Origin: Eubacteriales Family XIII. Incertae Sedis bacterium
GTDB taxonomy: Bacteria; Bacillota; Clostridia; Peptostreptococcales; Anaerovoracaceae
DNA length: 6,145 nucleotides
Reading direction: 5' to 3'
Assembly: GCA_031276775.1 (NCBI GenBank)
Contig: JAISML010000171.1
Coordinates: 1-6,145 of the forward strand
The notes beneath the pieces were generated by a model. The model did no database searches. It saw only the letters and a program-made list of their open reading frames with translations, and was not told where the DNA came from. Both the position numbers and the translations under genes were made by a program. This document shows, piece by piece, positions 5,034-6,145 of this stretch (position 1 is its first letter; every line of letters begins with the position of its first letter).

Positions 5034-5950
5034 TCGCGTTGCCTCTGCGGCGCCCGGCTTTGTTGCTCATCCAGTTTCCTCTGCGCTTCCGCTTTGCGCA
5101 TGTAGAGAGGCAACAAGGTGCGATAGTCCGACAGGCGTCCATGGTTCAATGCCCACTTTGCCGTCATGGAAGCGGTCTGAACCTCGAACGGCGGCGCGGA
5201 AAACCGTACAGTCGGCTGTTCATTGTCCCATGACGATTGAAAGTCGCCGATTCCGTCCCGGAATGCGGATACGCCGTCTCCAAGGAAAAATACGTTCACC
5301 GGCGCTGCGCACTCCGTTCCGTCGGACAGCCGGCGCACGGCATGCAATCGGATCAGAGCCTCGCGCAGACGGGTGAAAAAATCCTGCGGATCGTAGGCGT
5401 CCCCCGGTACGAAACAAGCGATCCCGTCCCGGCGCGTGAGAGAAAACGCGCCTGCGTACATCTGTCCGCGCTTGGCGTCGAAGATGGGGCAGGCAATGCG
5501 GACGGCAAAACAGGCGGCCTCATTTCCCGCAGGGGCGTTCGCCGGAGGCGGCGCGGTCTCCGGCTGCCGTCGGAGACAGGGGTGATAGACAAACGTTTCC
5601 AGTGTGGGCGCCCCCATCACGGGCAACGCCAATGTTTGCGCCAAAGCCCGCACGGTCGCAATGCCGATCCGTATTCCCGTAAAGGAACCGGGTCCCGCGG
5701 ATACGGCGATCACATCCGTGTCGGACGGGGAACGTGCCGCCTCCGCAAACAGTTCGCGGATCATCGGCATAAGCTCCGACAGATGATTGAGGCGTTCCCG
5801 CGACTTTCGTTCCGCGATTTCAAAAGCCTGCGCCGCGTTTTGTTTCCTCAGCGCCAACGCGACGGACGCCAACGACCCCGTCGTTTCCACCGCCAGCACT
5901 GTGTTCAATTCTGCGATATGCGTCTTTGTCATGTACACCGTTTCCGTCAT
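5030..5950 (-). CDS. tsaB: tRNA threonylcarbamoyladenosine biosynthesis protein TsaB
   Basis: Non-catalytic ASKHA-fold partner of TsaD; the TsaB-TsaD dimer with TsaE makes t6A37 in tRNA. Visible marks: LAVETTGSLASVAL (19-32), the signature SAGPGSFTGIRIG (84-96), DAKRGQMYAG (158-167), and the C-terminal PLYMRKAEAQRK (281-292). At 306 residues it is longer than typical members (about 230). Part of the excess is a Pro/Ala-rich stretch at about 124-147, between the TLETF strand and the PIFDAKRGQ strand, with more in 175-245 and the tail. The key motifs are intact, so it is probably functional. The ATG at 5950 overlaps the tsaE stop (ATGA); an alternative ATG at 5932 also has only a weak ribosome binding site. 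The stop overlaps the rimI TTG start. Confidence 0.95.
   Translation of the reverse strand: MTETVYMTKTHIAELNTVLAVETTGSLASVALALRKQNAAQAFEIAERKSRERLNHLSELMPMIRELFAEAARSPSDTDVIAVSAGPGSFTGIRIGIATVRALAQTLALPVMGAPTLETFVYHPCLRRQPETAPPPANAPAGNEAACFAVRIACPIFDAKRGQMYAGAFSLTRRDGIACFVPGDAYDPQDFFTRLREALIRLHAVRRLSDGTECAAPVNVFFLGDGVSAFRDGIGDFQSSWDNEQPTVRFSAPPFEVQTASMTAKWALNHGRLSDYRTLLPLYMRKAEAQRKLDEQQSRAPQRQRD
5042..5046 (-). promoter_or_regulatory. Ribosome binding site that decides the rimI TTG start
   Basis: AGAGG on the minus strand lies 8 bases before the TTG at 5033, inside the end of tsaB. The alternative TTG six bases downstream would be 14 bases away. A TGA closes the frame upstream shortly before, so 5033 is the best start. 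Confidence 0.7.
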
Positions 5951-6145
5951 GGTTTCCGTTCAGGCATCGCTTGCGGAATCGATCCCCGCACGACGCGTTG
6001 ATCTTCCCTCGGTCCGTAGGCGATGCGCACCGTGATCGCTTCCGCGGGCAACAAGCCTTCGATCTTGTCCGCCCATTCGACGACGGTGACGCCGTCGCCG
6101 TAAAAGTATTCCTCGAAGCCCAACGCGTCCATCTCATCAGGCGTG
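5947..6145 (-). CDS. tsaE: tRNA threonylcarbamoyladenosine biosynthesis ATPase TsaE, C-terminal part (cut by window edge)
   Basis: Small P-loop ATPase that binds the TsaB-TsaD complex and is needed for repeated t6A synthesis. Only the last 65 codons are in the window, so the Walker A loop lies outside. What is visible matches the family's end: PDEMDALGFEEYFYGDGV (the element after the D-x-Y-R-L strand), then VVEWADKIEGLLP, containing the conserved Glu-Trp pair, then a final beta strand ITVRIAYG. Identity is reinforced by position, directly before tsaB with a 4-base ATGA overlap, the standard order in Bacillota. A start-like ATG at 6132 lies mid-domain and is not the true start. The operon promoter must lie beyond the right edge. 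Confidence 0.92.
   Translation of the reverse strand, partial: TPDEMDALGFEEYFYGDGVTVVEWADKIEGLLPAEAITVRIAYGPREDQRVVRGSIPQAMPERKP

Overview
This is an ordinary chromosomal window, probably from a member of the Bacillota with fairly high GC. The evidence is a lysine riboswitch with a Rho-independent terminator ahead of lysA, strong AGGAGG-type ribosome binding sites, TTG start use, and the tsaE-tsaB-rimI-tsaD gene order typical of that phylum. I cannot name a genus. I see no IS element, tRNA, rRNA, CRISPR array, phage gene or obvious new defence system.

Layout. (1) 1-866, minus strand: the N-terminal 288 codons of lysA (diaminopimelate decarboxylase), cut by the left edge. (2) 867-1213, minus strand: a regulatory leader read in the order sigma-A-type promoter, compact L-box (lysine) aptamer, intrinsic terminator, ribosome binding site, lysA. 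Lysine should therefore switch off the last step of its own synthesis. (3) 1214-1476: the divergent control region. It holds tandem TTTCGCCAT repeats, a palindrome, overlapping extended -10 elements inside an imperfect dyad, a 5' hairpin, and a possible 25-codon upstream ORF whose stop overlaps the nhaC start. (4) 1477-3147, plus strand: an NhaC-family membrane antiporter or transporter with a signal-peptide-like N-terminus. (5) 3148-3561: a convergent gap with several palindromes and a 15-bp terminator-like hairpin; the stretch nearest tsaD appears empty. (6) 3562-6145, minus strand: tsaD, rimI, tsaB and the C-terminal part of tsaE. All three junctions are 4-base overlaps (ATGA, TTGA, ATGA), so translation is probably coupled along the operon.

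How the genes work together. TsaB, TsaD and TsaE build the threonylcarbamoyl group on A37 of ANN-decoding tRNAs. Their substrate-making partner TsaC/Sua5 is not in the window. RimI is an N-acetyltransferase commonly embedded in this operon. LysA and the NhaC-family protein face away from each other across one control region. NhaC-family proteins have been proposed as lysine transporters where L-boxes control them, so a lysine link for this one is possible, but its own leader shows no L-box.

The most interesting items are the stripped-down L-box, with a visible kink-turn but a very short P2 arm, and the upstream-ORF/dyad arrangement in front of nhaC.
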